The notes under the pieces: model-generated
Told to the model about the DNA's origin: nothing
Database searches by the model: none
Seen by the model: the letters and a program-made list of their open reading frames with translations, nothing else
Part shown: positions 34,988 to 43,503 of the stretch, piece by piece
Position numbering within the stretch: position 1 is the first letter of the stretch
Layout of the letters: each line of letters starts with the position of its first letter
Source of the DNA: Nevskia sp.
GTDB lineage: Bacteria > Pseudomonadota > Gammaproteobacteria > Nevskiales > Nevskiaceae
Length of the DNA: 64,000 nucleotides
Reading direction: 5' to 3'
Assembly (NCBI GenBank): GCA_021732745.1
Contig: JAKFUK010000004.1
Span: 186,001-250,000 of the forward strand
Made by a program: the position numbers and the translations under genes

Positions 34988-35740
34988 ATGGCCCGCAAAC
35001 CTCAATCCGACGACGCTCGCTCGAAGAAGCGGGACGACATCCTCGAAGCCGCGATGACGGTTTTCGAGAAGCAGGGCGGCCTGGAAGCGCTGAGCTTCAG
35101 GCGGCTGGCCGCCGAGATGGATCTGAGCTACTCGGCACCCTATCGCTACTTCGCCAACAAGGACGAACTGGTCAACGCGCTGCGGGCGCGCTCGTTCCGC
35201 TGGATCGGGCAGGCGATGGAAGCCGCGATCGCCGACATCGACGATCCCGCCGCCCGCCTCGAAGCGCTGGCCGAGGCCTACATCCGCAGCGGCATCGCCC
35301 GTCCGGATCGCTACGCGCTGATGTTCTTCAAGCTAGACGACACCGAGATTGCCCGTCGCTCGCTGGAGCTGAAGACCGCGCGGCATGAGGCGCTGGATGT
35401 CTGCACGCGCGCCATCGCAGCGGCGCAGACGGCCGGGCTACTGTCCGATCGCGTTGATCCGCTGACCGCCGCGCACCTGTTCTGGATCGGCGCGCACGGC
35501 CTGGTGTCGCTGCAGGTTGCCGGCCAGTTCGTGATGGGCCGCGAGCCCTCGCTGCTGGTGCCGGCGCTGATCCGCAGCCTGCGCGCAGGCCTTGAACATT
35601 TCGACGAGACGCCGGCCTCACGGCGCGAGATCGCAAGCGGGAAGGAGACGGCCCATGCAACTGCAAGCCACGGCAGCAAGCGCACCACGCGGCATCGAGC
35701 AACCGATTCCGAGACGCATCCCGTTCGACTTCCCCGATGA
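34988..35740 (+). CDS. TetR/AcrR-family transcriptional regulator
   Basis: 250 residues. The N-terminal HTH reads KKRDDILEAAMTVFEKQGGL, SFRRLAAEMDLSYSAPYRYF and ANKDELVNALR. The C-terminal ligand domain resembles the TetR_C_33/WHG type (ALMFFKLDD, AHLFWIGAHGLVSLQVAGQF). The last 30 residues are basic and low in complexity because the frame runs 86 bp into the next gene, so the end may be poorly conserved. It heads a run of four plus-strand genes that it probably represses. Confidence 0.88.
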   Translation: MARKPQSDDARSKKRDDILEAAMTVFEKQGGLEALSFRRLAAEMDLSYSAPYRYFANKDELVNALRARSFRWIGQAMEAAIADIDDPAARLEALAEAYIRSGIARPDRYALMFFKLDDTEIARRSLELKTARHEALDVCTRAIAAAQTAGLLSDRVDPLTAAHLFWIGAHGLVSLQVAGQFVMGREPSLLVPALIRSLRAGLEHFDETPASRREIASGKETAHATASHGSKRTTRHRATDSETHPVRLPR

Positions 35741-36596
35741 CCTGAGTCCGCAGTGGAAACCGGACGATCCCGAGTTCTCGGCGATGGTCAACGGCGCTTC
35801 GCTGGTGATGCCCTATCTGGAGCCGTTCCTGATCCGCACCATGCGCGAGGCGCTGCCGCAGGTGAGCGATGCAGCCGTCGCTGACAGCGGCCGCGCGTTC
35901 AACACCCAGGAGCAGCACCACTACCAGGCGCATCGCCGCTACAACGAACTGCTGAAGCGCAGCCGCTATCCGGAATTGGCCGGCATCGAAGCGGACATGA
36001 CCGCCTCGTACGCGCGGCTTGCGAAACGCTCGCTGCGCACGCGGATGGCCTACACCGCCGGCTTCGAAGCGATGACGCTCGGCGTCACCCGCTGGCTGGT
36101 CGATTACCGGCAGACGCTGTTCGGCGGCGCCGATCCGCGCGTCGCGTCATTCATCCTCTGGCACTTCGTCGAGGAATCGGAACACAAGTGCGTGGCCCAC
36201 GACGTCTATCACGCGCTGTATCGCGGCGGACTCGCGTCGTATCTGGCGCGGGTGGTCGGCGTGCTGCACGGCTCGCTCGATGTCATGTGGTACTCGATGC
36301 GCGGCTACCGCGTGATCCTCAAGCACGAAGGCCTGTGGTTCCGGCTGTCGTCGCGCCTGCGTCTGGCGCGCCGCCTCGGCAGCTTCGTGCGCCACGTTGC
36401 CCCGTATCTGCTGCGCGCCATGCTGCCCGGCCACGACCCGCGACAGGAACCGAACCCGCAGTGGGTCGATGACTGGCTCGCCGGCCATGCGGCGGAGCCG
36501 GATGCGGCGGTGCCGCTGCTCGATACCCGCCACCCCGATCTTCCAGTGCCATTCGCGCACCAGCCCTCCCACCCGACCACAAGGATTCCCGCATGA
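35655..36596 (+). CDS. Predicted metal-dependent hydrolase (PF10118-like)
   Basis: 313 residues. I chose ATG 35655 because AAGGAG lies 8 bases upstream, even though it overlaps the TetR gene. Conserved blocks NTQEQHHYQAHRRYNELL, YTAGFEAMTLG and LWHFVEESEHKCVAHDVYH supply Glu and His residues arranged as in a di-metal helical site. The family is annotated as metal-dependent hydrolase without a firm substrate. ATGA overlap with the next gene shows coupling to the isomerase-like membrane proteins. Confidence 0.8.
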   Translation: MQLQATAASAPRGIEQPIPRRIPFDFPDDLSPQWKPDDPEFSAMVNGASLVMPYLEPFLIRTMREALPQVSDAAVADSGRAFNTQEQHHYQAHRRYNELLKRSRYPELAGIEADMTASYARLAKRSLRTRMAYTAGFEAMTLGVTRWLVDYRQTLFGGADPRVASFILWHFVEESEHKCVAHDVYHALYRGGLASYLARVVGVLHGSLDVMWYSMRGYRVILKHEGLWFRLSSRLRLARRLGSFVRHVAPYLLRAMLPGHDPRQEPNPQWVDDWLAGHAAEPDAAVPLLDTRHPDLPVPFAHQPSHPTTRIPA

Positions 36597-37081
36597 CCCC
36601 CGCCGACCCCCTCAAACCGCTGCGCCGTCTGCTGATCGGCCACGGCGCACTGCTGATCTTCACCGGCGGCGTCATCGGCTTCGGCTTCCTGTTCCACCTG
36701 ATCGGGGCGATCAAGCTGTGGCCGTTTCCCGGCGTGATCGAGTTCCAGATGCCCGGCAGCTACAAGGCCTGGCGGATGTCGCATCTGGAGGCGCTGATGA
36801 ACGGGTCGATCATCTGGCTGATCGCAGCGTTGCTGCCGCATCTGCCGTTCACCATCGTCGGCCTGCGGCGGGTGACCTGGGGGATCATCATCACCGGCTG
36901 GACGCTGGTGGCCGGCTCGATGTTCGACGCCCTGTTCCCGGACAGTCGCGGCCTCGCGGCCAATTCGGTGCTGACCAACAACATCGCCTTTGGTCTTTTC
37001 TATGTCGGCATCCTGATCGTCATGGCGATCCTGGCGCTGATCGCCTGGCGCTCGCTGCGACCGGAGCCGCCGACGCCATGA
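36593..37081 (+). CDS. Styrene-oxide-isomerase-like membrane protein (copy 1)
   Basis: 162 residues with four membrane helices. LIGHGALLIFTGGVIGFGFL, GVIEFQMPGSYKAW and MSHLEALMNG match the StyC pattern GHG...IEFxxPGSxxxWxxAHxxxxxNG, including the His that binds haem in StyC. StyC converts styrene oxide to phenylacetaldehyde through a Meinwald rearrangement. No styrene monooxygenase genes are nearby, so the epoxide substrate is unknown. Coupled by 4-bp overlaps to the genes on both sides. Confidence 0.72.
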   Translation: MTPADPLKPLRRLLIGHGALLIFTGGVIGFGFLFHLIGAIKLWPFPGVIEFQMPGSYKAWRMSHLEALMNGSIIWLIAALLPHLPFTIVGLRRVTWGIIITGWTLVAGSMFDALFPDSRGLAANSVLTNNIAFGLFYVGILIVMAILALIAWRSLRPEPPTP

Positions 37082-37581
37082 GCCAGCCGCTGACACCGGC
37101 CGAGCGCGGCCGCCTGATCCTGCTGGCCCATGGCGCTGCTGTCGGCGTGATCGGACTGGTTTCCGGTTTTGGTCTGGTGTTCGCGATCCTCGATGCCTGG
37201 CATGTCTGGCCGCTGACGCTCGAGACCGACCTGCCGGTCCCCGGCAGCGAGCACGGCTGGCGGGTGGCCCATGTGGCCGGGGTGCTGAACGGCATGCTGA
37301 TGATGCTCGGCGGGTTGGCGCTGGTGCCGGTTGACGCCGGTCCGTCGGCGCAGCGATGGATCGTTGGCGGGCTGGTCTGGACCGGCTGGGGCAACACGCT
37401 GTTCTTCCATCTCGCCAACCTGTCGAGCAATCGCGGCCTGTCGGCCGGCAGCACGCGGCTCGGCGAAGCCGATCTCGCCGGCATCGTCGGCTATCTGGTC
37501 GGCGCCAGCACCATTCCGTTCACGATCGTGGCGCTGGCGCTGCTCGGTCTGGCGGCGGCGCGGCGGCTGAGAACGCGCTGA
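37078..37581 (+). CDS. Styrene-oxide-isomerase-like membrane protein (copy 2)
   Basis: 167 residues, four membrane helices, paralogous to the gene directly upstream. LLAHGAAVGVIGLVSGFGLV, LPVPGSEHGWRVAHVAGVLN and NTLFFHLANLSSNRGLSAGS follow the StyC layout closely (StyC has FSNFSPNRGLTFG at this point). The haem-ligand His is kept in VAHVAG. Two adjacent, translationally coupled copies could form a heteromeric complex. Confidence 0.75.
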   Translation: MSQPLTPAERGRLILLAHGAAVGVIGLVSGFGLVFAILDAWHVWPLTLETDLPVPGSEHGWRVAHVAGVLNGMLMMLGGLALVPVDAGPSAQRWIVGGLVWTGWGNTLFFHLANLSSNRGLSAGSTRLGEADLAGIVGYLVGASTIPFTIVALALLGLAAARRLRTR

Positions 37582-37603
37582 TCGGCCGACGCATCACGTC
37601 GGC

Positions 37604-38506
37604 TCAAGCGCCGAGCACGTCGCGCAGCGCGGCTTCGAGCGTCGGAAACCTGAACCGGAAGCCCTGATCCATCGCCGCCTGCGGAATCACCCGCTGGCCG
37701 GTGAGCAGGATTTCCGCCATCTCGCCGACGATCATCTTCAGCGCGAAGCCGGGCATCGGCAGGATCGCCGGGCGCTTCAGCACCCGGCCCAGGGTCTTGG
37801 CGAATTCGCCATTGGTGACCGGCTCGGGTGCCGTGCCGTTGTAGGGGCCGGAAGCCATGTCGCGCTCGATCAGGTAGCGGATCAGCGCCACCAGATCGGC
37901 GCGGTGCACCCAGCTCATCCACTGCTTGCCCGAGCCCATCGGCCCGCCGCCACCGAGCCGGAACGCCGGCAGCATCTGCGCCAACGCGCCGCCGCCGGCA
38001 GGGCCGTCCGGTCCCAGCACGATGCCGGTGCGCAGGGTGCAGACACGCACGCCAAGCGCGGTCGCCTTGTAAGCCTCCGCTTCCCAGTCGCGGCACAGCA
38101 TGGCGGAGAAATCGCTGCCGGCTGACATGGTTTCGGTCAGTTTGTCGTCGCCCTGCGGGCCGTACCAGCCGATTGCCGAGCCGGAGATCAGCACTTTCGG
38201 CTTGACTGGCAGTCGGCTCATCCAGTCAACCAGCCGCCGCGTGGTGTCGATCCGTGAGCTGCGGAAGCCCATCTTCGCCACCGGGTTCCAGCGCACGCCG
38301 CCCAGACTGGCACCGGCAAGATTGACCACGGCGTCGACGGCATCCGCCTTGGCCAGATCGCGGATCGCCTTCGCGCCAGCCGGAATCCGGTTGCCGGCCG
38401 AGGTGATCTCTCGGGTCAGCACGGTGACGCTGTGCTGGTCCGCCAGCAGGCTGGCGGCCAGTTCGCGGCCGATGAAACCGGTGCCGCCGGTGATCAGGAC
38501 ATGCAT
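37604..38506 (-). CDS. TIGR01777-family NAD(P)-dependent epimerase-like protein
   Basis: 300 residues. An SDR Rossmann start (MHVLITGGTGFIGRELAASL), VVNLAGASLGGVRWNPVAK and SGSAIGWYG identify the TIGR01777/YfcH group, with DUF1731 at the C-terminus (FRFRFPTLEAALRDVLGA). Cytoplasmic, probably acting on a nucleotide-bound or lipid substrate, but the reaction is not known. Convergent with the isomerase-like genes (22-bp gap). Confidence 0.9.
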   Translation of the reverse strand: MHVLITGGTGFIGRELAASLLADQHSVTVLTREITSAGNRIPAGAKAIRDLAKADAVDAVVNLAGASLGGVRWNPVAKMGFRSSRIDTTRRLVDWMSRLPVKPKVLISGSAIGWYGPQGDDKLTETMSAGSDFSAMLCRDWEAEAYKATALGVRVCTLRTGIVLGPDGPAGGGALAQMLPAFRLGGGGPMGSGKQWMSWVHRADLVALIRYLIERDMASGPYNGTAPEPVTNGEFAKTLGRVLKRPAILPMPGFALKMIVGEMAEILLTGQRVIPQAAMDQGFRFRFPTLEAALRDVLGA

Positions 38507-38608
38507 GGCAAAGGCGTCTCGAAAGATTTGCCGGACTGTATCGGAAGCCGCTTGTCCGGCATCAGCACGGTCGGCGCTTGGGAGACCGGCCGGCAGGCTA
38601 TTGCGGGA

Positions 38609-39382
38609 TCAAGGCGAGGTCAGAGTCGTGTCCTGCATTGTCACCTGATCGCGGATCGAGGTACCCGCAGCATCGCGCAACGAGCCGGGAATGAGCGTCG
38701 CAACATGAATGAAATCAAACGGTTCGATGGTTTGCAGCATTTTCAGATGCACAGTGGCCTTTGAGCCATCCGGAAAAATCACCAGGAATGGCAGCACCGC
38801 GTCCTGAAGCTGAGAGGCGAGCAGCCACTGGATCCAAGGTGTCGGCAGCCGTTGCCGGATCGACAGCCACGGCTCGGTGCCACGAACCTGAGCCGAGAGC
38901 CGTTCCGCGACCAGATCGAGACTGCGCTGGTTGCCGACCAGGGCATGCGCCGACGCCAGCGGAAACGCCGGGCCGAGTTCGACGGCCGGGCCGCGCACCC
39001 CGGCGGCAGCGGTCATCGCCTTGACCGCGACATGATGCTTTTGCGCGGCCAGAAGCTGGCTGCGAATCGCAGGCGGTGTCGATACCGGCAGCAGCTCGCC
39101 CCCGGCGGCGTCAAAGCGCAACGATGCCGTGCTTCCCGTCTGAAAGTCGTGGACGTGAATCGTCGGCGGGTCAGGATCGGTCACGGCATCGACTGCCGGG
39201 CACGCTGCCGGTGTCTGCACGCAGCGAAGCAGGGGCAATCGGTCGCCGACGAACCGCGCCATGGCACGTTGCTGCTCATCCGTGCAGCCGTTGCAGGCCG
39301 CGAAGCCATCGTCGGCAGTTGCCGACAAGGCAAGCATTGCACCGAGCAGGACCAACAGCACCTTGGGCTTTGCGTGGCTCAT
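38609..39382 (-). CDS. Secreted hypothetical protein, 257 aa
   Basis: ATG 39382 has AGGAGG at a good distance and begins a Sec signal (MSHAKPKVLLVLLGAMLALS, cleavage near TADD). A CNGC motif comes directly after the signal and a second cysteine pair lies at CVQTPAAC. The rest is a globular periplasmic domain with no recognised family (IHVHDFQTGSTASLRFDAAG, WLSIRQRLPTPWIQWLLASQ). Function unknown. Divergent from the thioesterase at 39520. Confidence 0.75.
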   Translation of the reverse strand: MSHAKPKVLLVLLGAMLALSATADDGFAACNGCTDEQQRAMARFVGDRLPLLRCVQTPAACPAVDAVTDPDPPTIHVHDFQTGSTASLRFDAAGGELLPVSTPPAIRSQLLAAQKHHVAVKAMTAAAGVRGPAVELGPAFPLASAHALVGNQRSLDLVAERLSAQVRGTEPWLSIRQRLPTPWIQWLLASQLQDAVLPFLVIFPDGSKATVHLKMLQTIEPFDFIHVATLIPGSLRDAAGTSIRDQVTMQDTTLTSP

Positions 39383-39519
39383 CGAATCCCTCCTTGGCAT
39401 GTATCGCGCGATGTCGCTTGCCGACGGTAGCGGAGTCGCCTGCGCCGGTCCAGACAAGCAGGTCTGGCCGCCTTGCGGCATACCGTTCAAGCTCTTGGCC
39501 CCGCCACTGGAACCCACCC

Positions 39520-39987
39520 ATGACCGAATCGACGAAACGACTGCTGATGAACGTGCTGATGACCGCCGACAGCGCCAACTTCAGCGGCAATGTCCACGGC
39601 GGACGCATCCTGTCGCTGCTCGACGGCGTCGCCTACGCCTGCGCAGCGCGCTACAGCCGTCGCTACGTGGTGACCCTGTCGGTCGACCAGATGTTCTTCA
39701 AGGAACCGATCCACGTCGGCGACCTCGTCACCTTCAAGGCGGCGATCAATCACACCGGGCGCAGCTCGATGGAAGTGGGCATCCGCGTTGAAGCCGAGGA
39801 CCTGCGCACCGGCGTTCGTCGCCACACCAATACCTGCTACTTCACGATGGTCGCGCTCGACGACAACAAGAAGCCAGCCGCCGTGCCGCCGCTTGAACTC
39901 GATAACGACGAAGAGCGCCAGCGCTGGCAAGACGCCGAGCGCCGCCGCGATCAGCGCAAGGCGGAAGCCGCAAGAACAGCTGCGTGA
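39520..39987 (+). CDS. Hot-dog acyl-CoA thioesterase (YciA-like)
   Basis: 155 residues. The hot-dog motifs NFSGNVHGGRILSLLDGVAY, VVTLSVDQMFFKEPIHVGDL and GRSSMEVGIRVEAED are those of cytosolic acyl-CoA hydrolases. The Asn and Asp expected at the active site are present (GNVHGG, LLDG). The C-terminal 35 residues are highly charged helix. It hydrolyses acyl-CoA to free acid and CoA. Confidence 0.88.
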   Translation: MTESTKRLLMNVLMTADSANFSGNVHGGRILSLLDGVAYACAARYSRRYVVTLSVDQMFFKEPIHVGDLVTFKAAINHTGRSSMEVGIRVEAEDLRTGVRRHTNTCYFTMVALDDNKKPAAVPPLELDNDEERQRWQDAERRRDQRKAEAARTAA

Positions 39988-40531
39988 TTGATCCGGTGCG
40001 GCTTGGGGTGACGCCGGCAAGCTGGCGATCAGCGAGAGTCATTCCAGAGTGGATTGCACTTCGCGTATGAAACTCTCGTTCGCTGGATAACGCTAAGGGC
40101 TGAAGCGTGGGCGAGGCGTCCCTCCTTTCAAGAGACAAATTGATAGCGAGAATCTGACATGGAGCGATCGCAGATGGAACGAGCTCGGTCATCGTCCGTC
40201 CTGGAGCATTTTCGATTCAAGCGCGCCCATCAATCCGTCATTCCAGCGCCGGCGGGACTCCAGTTCACCTGTTTCCAGCGAGGCGCTGGCGTCAAAACTG
40301 GATCCCCGCCTGCGCTGGAATGACGAATGTGAGGGTTGGCATTTAAACGAAAAGCGCGCAAAAGAACGCTGGATTGAAGCGCTGATGCTGCTCACCCGCA
40401 GAATTCCAGATGTCCCGCCACAAGGGCATCACACTCGACGAAACCAGCGATGGCGGCGTACCAGAAGGCAGTGCATCGCTTTGAAATTGCACTGAGGTGG
40501 TTCGCACCAAGCAAGGCTTGGGCGCCACTGC
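39988..40531. other. Intergenic region with an interspersed palindromic repeat
   Basis: No gene supported. It contains the inverted repeat listed at 40237-40325. The remainder shows only short frames without recognisable products. Confidence 0.5.
40237..40325. repeat. Inverted interspersed repeat (GTCATTCC type)
   Basis: CGTCATTCCAGCGCCGGCGG at the left and its inverted counterpart, ending GCGCTGGAATGACG, at the right, with ATCCAGTT-like inner ends. The ends match those of the element at 57284-57365, so both belong to one dispersed family. Confidence 0.65.
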
Positions 40532-40972
40532 CTACCCAGCCTTGCCGCGAACAAGAATTGCCTTGTAGTCCACGAAGCCGATTGGTGCCGACGTATGCTC
40601 ATGAACGATACGCACCACAGGCCCACGGATGCGAAGCACCCAGGTGACACGATTCTGCAGGGAGCGAATTTCCATGCCGGCTTCAGACATCGCTGCGTAG
40701 GTGGCGATTGCGCTGACCGAAATGATCTCCGTGCTTCCCCAGGACTTCACTTCCTCGAAGGTCACTTTCACTCGCTCCATCCCAAGTGAAGTGAACCAGC
40801 CTTCCACTGCGCGCTGCCATGCTTCGGAGCCCTCATACATCCAGACTCCCCAAGCATCGAAGACGAGAACGGACGGGTCGTACAACTGCATGAAGGCGTG
40901 TACGTCCTTCTCGAACACGGCAGACTCGTAGGCGGCAAGGATGCGCGAAACGTCTTCATCGGTGTCGCTCAT
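40532..40972 (-). CDS. SnoaL/NTF2-like (DUF4440-type) protein
   Basis: 146 residues. It begins with a helix and the fold's first strand (VSRILAAYESAVFEKDVHAF, MQLYDPSVLVFDAWG), then strand-rich NTF2-like sequence ending VVRIVHEHTSAPIGF, a typical closing strand of SnoaL-like/calcium-kinase-II-association-like domains. Function is not determined by the fold. It lies beside the broken IS1182 and the cassette array and may have been another cassette, but no attC was found after it. Confidence 0.78.
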   Translation of the reverse strand: MSDTDEDVSRILAAYESAVFEKDVHAFMQLYDPSVLVFDAWGVWMYEGSEAWQRAVEGWFTSLGMERVKVTFEEVKSWGSTEIISVSAIATYAAMSEAGMEIRSLQNRVTWVLRIRGPVVRIVHEHTSAPIGFVDYKAILVRGKAG

Positions 40973-40975
40973 CGT

Positions 40976-41933
40976 GGCTTCTCGCGCGTCGTTGGGGCGT
41001 CAAGCATAGCGAGCTTCAGGGCCTTGTCAGCTGGACAGCGGCAGGTTCTGGCTTCCGCATCAAATGTGAAGTCTTTCGGCTGAAACCACTGCGAGCGCCG
41101 TTCACCCGGTTCGCGCTGCTGGTCCTCGGGCTTGTGCCGGTAGGCGTCGGCGAAGCGCGGTTCGCGTGATCGAAAGCCTGTATCAGCCACCAGGGCACCG
41201 ACCTTGGCATCGGCCAGCGCTTGCAACGTCACTTCCGAGTGATAGCCCGAGTCGGTCAGCACGGTGGCGGTCTTCAGCGGGTCTTGCCTGCCGATGGCCT
41301 TGAAGTCCTGGCGCAGGTCGTTCAGCACCTCGGGCAGCAAGGCGTTCTCCAGCCCGGTGCCGTAAGCGCTGGCTTGCACCACCACCTGCGATTTTGCATC
41401 GACGGCCGCCACGCCGGTTGGTCTTCTCCGGCGACACCGCCAGCCATTCGCGAATCTTGCGGCGGTTACGCGTCAGGGTTTCGATCTGCTGCTGTTCGCG
41501 CTGGCTCAGGGTATCGACGTTCTGGCCGGCGTCCTGACGACGATGGCTATCGAGCATGTGAGCGATGGCACGCTCCATCTTCTCGGCTTTCCGCGCCAGG
41601 TCGGCGCGCGTGCCGCCCCACGTCCTGGACGCATTCGACGGCAGCTTGCAGCCATCCACCGCGAACAGCTCCTTGCCAATAAGGCCCTGCTCGTCGCAGA
41701 CCAGCAGGACATCACGAAAGACGGACGTGATCTCCGCCGGCAGCTTGGCCACAAACCCGGCAATGGTCGTCAAGTGCGGTGCCGAATCTCCCGACAGCGC
41801 CATGAACACCACGTTCTCGCGACAGGCCCGGGCGATGCCGCGCGTACTCGAAAGCCCCGGGAAGAATCTGCTCCGAGAACTTAACTGGCAGCAGCTTCGA
41901 TAGATGCAGATCAACAGGCTTGTAGCGCGCCAT
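40976..41933 (-). pseudogene. IS1182-family transposase, broken
   Basis: The start MARYKPVDLHLSKLLPVKFS is followed by an internal deletion joining FEYAR to RGIARACRENVVFMALSGDS, with a frameshift. A second break comes after REWLAVSPEKTN, then VAAVDAKSQVVVQASAYGTG to ALKLAMLDAP near 40990. The parts clearly come from one IS1182-type DDE transposase, but at least two deletions or shifts make it non-functional. Confidence 0.85.
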
Positions 41934-41997
41934 CAAACGACTCCTGAATGTCTCCATTCAACAGCGTGATTCGTGTCATTTCTGGGATTTATCTACA

Positions 41998-42075
41998 GTA
42001 TCAACGCCCAAGCTCAACCGACCCGCAGCCGTAGCGAAGCGGAGGCTGTGGGGTGGCTGGAGCGCCTGGTTAGCG
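41998..42075 (-). other. attC-like recombination site 2
   Basis: On the minus strand it begins GCTAACC, has an imperfect inverted interior (CCTCCGCTTCGC, then GCGGG) and ends GGCGTTGATA, the general layout of a 59-base element. It contains the stop codon of the DUF6228 gene, as is usual for cassettes. Confidence 0.6.
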
Positions 42076-42468
42076 GACATTTGCGCCAAAGAAATGCCGC
42101 GCATTGGCAGCAAGTTGTGATAGCTGCCCCAGTTCGATTTGCACGGAAGCTATAGCAGACCACTCTTCTTCGGCACCGAGACGAGCGAATGTAATTGTTA
42201 GCTGAACGTGACCGAGGGCGTCACACGATGCTGACATTGCAAACTCCTGCTCAAGAGACTGATATAGCAACTCACCTGACCAGGGCTTGGGATGCGCCGC
42301 TGCATCAAGAAACAGCCGGGACACGCCCTGAGGGTCGATGAAGCCACAAACAGGCTGCACGATCCTGAGGTGGTTGCTTTGAAACTCCACGACGAAGTCC
42401 TCTCCGACGCGCCGATTGAATACAAGCTGCGCTTCAGAGACGGAGGACTTGACGATAAATTGCTCCAT
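42070..42468 (-). CDS. DUF6228 family protein (integron cassette)
   Basis: 132 residues. MEQFIVKSSVSEAQLVFNRR, FIDPQGVSRLFLDAAAHPKP and ALGHVQLTITFAR fit DUF6228, a family frequent in integron cassettes and without assigned function. The stop lies inside the attC-like site. Its C-terminus FFGANVR resembles FFGANG of the neighbouring cassette gene because the DNA before both attC sites is alike. Confidence 0.75.
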   Translation of the reverse strand: MEQFIVKSSVSEAQLVFNRRVGEDFVVEFQSNHLRIVQPVCGFIDPQGVSRLFLDAAAHPKPWSGELLYQSLEQEFAMSASCDALGHVQLTITFARLGAEEEWSAIASVQIELGQLSQLAANARHFFGANVR

Positions 42469-42479
42469 GCCTTTGGCCG

Positions 42480-42554
42480 CTAACGCCGCGGTTAACCCGC
42501 AGCCGCGCCGCAGCGAAGCGGAGGCGTGGACGTCGGGTTGAACCGATGGTTAGC
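42480..42554 (-). other. attC-like recombination site 1
   Basis: On the minus strand: GGCTAACC, then GGTTCAACCCGACG paired with GCGGGTTAACC, ending GGCGTTAGCG. Size (about 75 bp) and arms match attC sites. It holds the stop of the HNH gene and separates the two cassettes. Confidence 0.7.
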
Positions 42555-43236
42555 CATTTGCCCCGAAGAAAACAGAAACGCGGCATCCGTTGTAGAAATG
42601 AAGGCGCATGAGCTTGTGCACATTCTCGTTTCCCTCCAAGACCTGACACTTAAAGACATCAGGATTCTCACCATGAAAGTCACTGGCGGAGAAAAGTTGG
42701 TCTGCGGCCGCGACCATGTACTCCCCCAATTTGTTTCGCTCTCGTCCTTTCTCTGGATCAAGCGACGCGAGTAAGAAATCCGGCTGGGTTCGGACGCTCC
42801 CCAGCCACTTAGTTTTGAAGTAGTAGAAGTACAGAGCACGAGCAATATGTTCCAGCGCCGAATCCAGCCTTGCGTCGTCGATGTTTACTGCAACGGTGTG
42901 ATGAGCTTGCCCCGTCTCTTTGTCGACGGCGATAACCGGGTGCGGGTTCGCCATGAACTTCTTGATCAATCCGGGATTACGTTGGATTGAACGCATTATT
43001 TTTGTGAAAAACTGGTTCTTCGCCGTTTCATTGGCAGGTAAGTTGATGACCAACAGGTAGAGCAGATACTCGTCATCTTGGGACTTTGCAGTGTTGTGCT
43101 CGTCGCACGCAGGAACGGTGATCAGCTGCTTTCTATGGTCGACGCCTTCTGGAAGATCCTTCTTTTCAGGGAATAGGCAACGGGGTGGTACGTGCTCTAC
43201 GCCCTGCGCCTTCCTGTCGCACATGTAACAAGTCAC
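42550..43236 (-). CDS. HNH-endonuclease-like protein (integron cassette)
   Basis: 228 residues from GTG 43236; this start is needed to include the first cysteine of CYMC. The N-terminal 60 residues form a zinc/HNH-like motif: CYMCDRKAQGVEHVPPRCLF and ITVPACDEHNTAKSQDDEYL, with EHVPP and CDEHN supplying metal ligands. The remainder is a helical domain with no known family. Proteins of this type recur in integron cassettes and defence regions; a target is not known. Stop within attC site 1. Confidence 0.75.
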   Translation of the reverse strand: MTCYMCDRKAQGVEHVPPRCLFPEKKDLPEGVDHRKQLITVPACDEHNTAKSQDDEYLLYLLVINLPANETAKNQFFTKIMRSIQRNPGLIKKFMANPHPVIAVDKETGQAHHTVAVNIDDARLDSALEHIARALYFYYFKTKWLGSVRTQPDFLLASLDPEKGRERNKLGEYMVAAADQLFSASDFHGENPDVFKCQVLEGNENVHKLMRLHFYNGCRVSVFFGANG

Positions 43237-43250
43237 GCGATTCCCCTCAT

Positions 43251-43257
43251 GGCTAAC
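43251..43257 (-). other. Outer cassette core site GTTAGCC
   Basis: Minus-strand GTTAGCC 15 bp before the HNH start matches the core recombination heptamer at the array's other boundaries, marking the 5' edge of the first cassette. No integrase gene lies next to it. Confidence 0.45.
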
Positions 43258-43275
43258 TACAATTAGACTTCAAAA

Positions 43276-43370
43276 ATGCACGATAAACCGCCGCGATACC
43301 GTGACAACATGCACAATAACGTGGCCGCAGATGCACGATAATCTTGGGTTTGTGAATCAACATGTTGATT
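43276..43370. repeat. Phased ATGCACGATAA repeats and a 16-bp palindrome
   Basis: ATGCACGATAA at 43276, ATGCACAATAA at 43309 and ATGCACGATAA at 43331 are spaced 33 and 22 bp, about three and two helical turns. AATCAACATGTTGATT at 43355-43370 is a perfect palindrome. The location directly outside the cassette array suggests a recombinase-binding or regulatory region. On the minus strand TTGTCA-N16-TATCGT could be a cassette promoter. Confidence 0.5.
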
Positions 43371-43503
43371 ATCATGGGAAATATTGGCGGGCTGCGTTTG
43401 CAGGATAAGCCGGAGCCGGAGTGCTGTGCAATCTGGCCGAAACCGGGTGACGCATCCTGAACTGTCTCATGGTCGCTTCGCGTCAGACCGTCAACCGTAC
43501 CCC

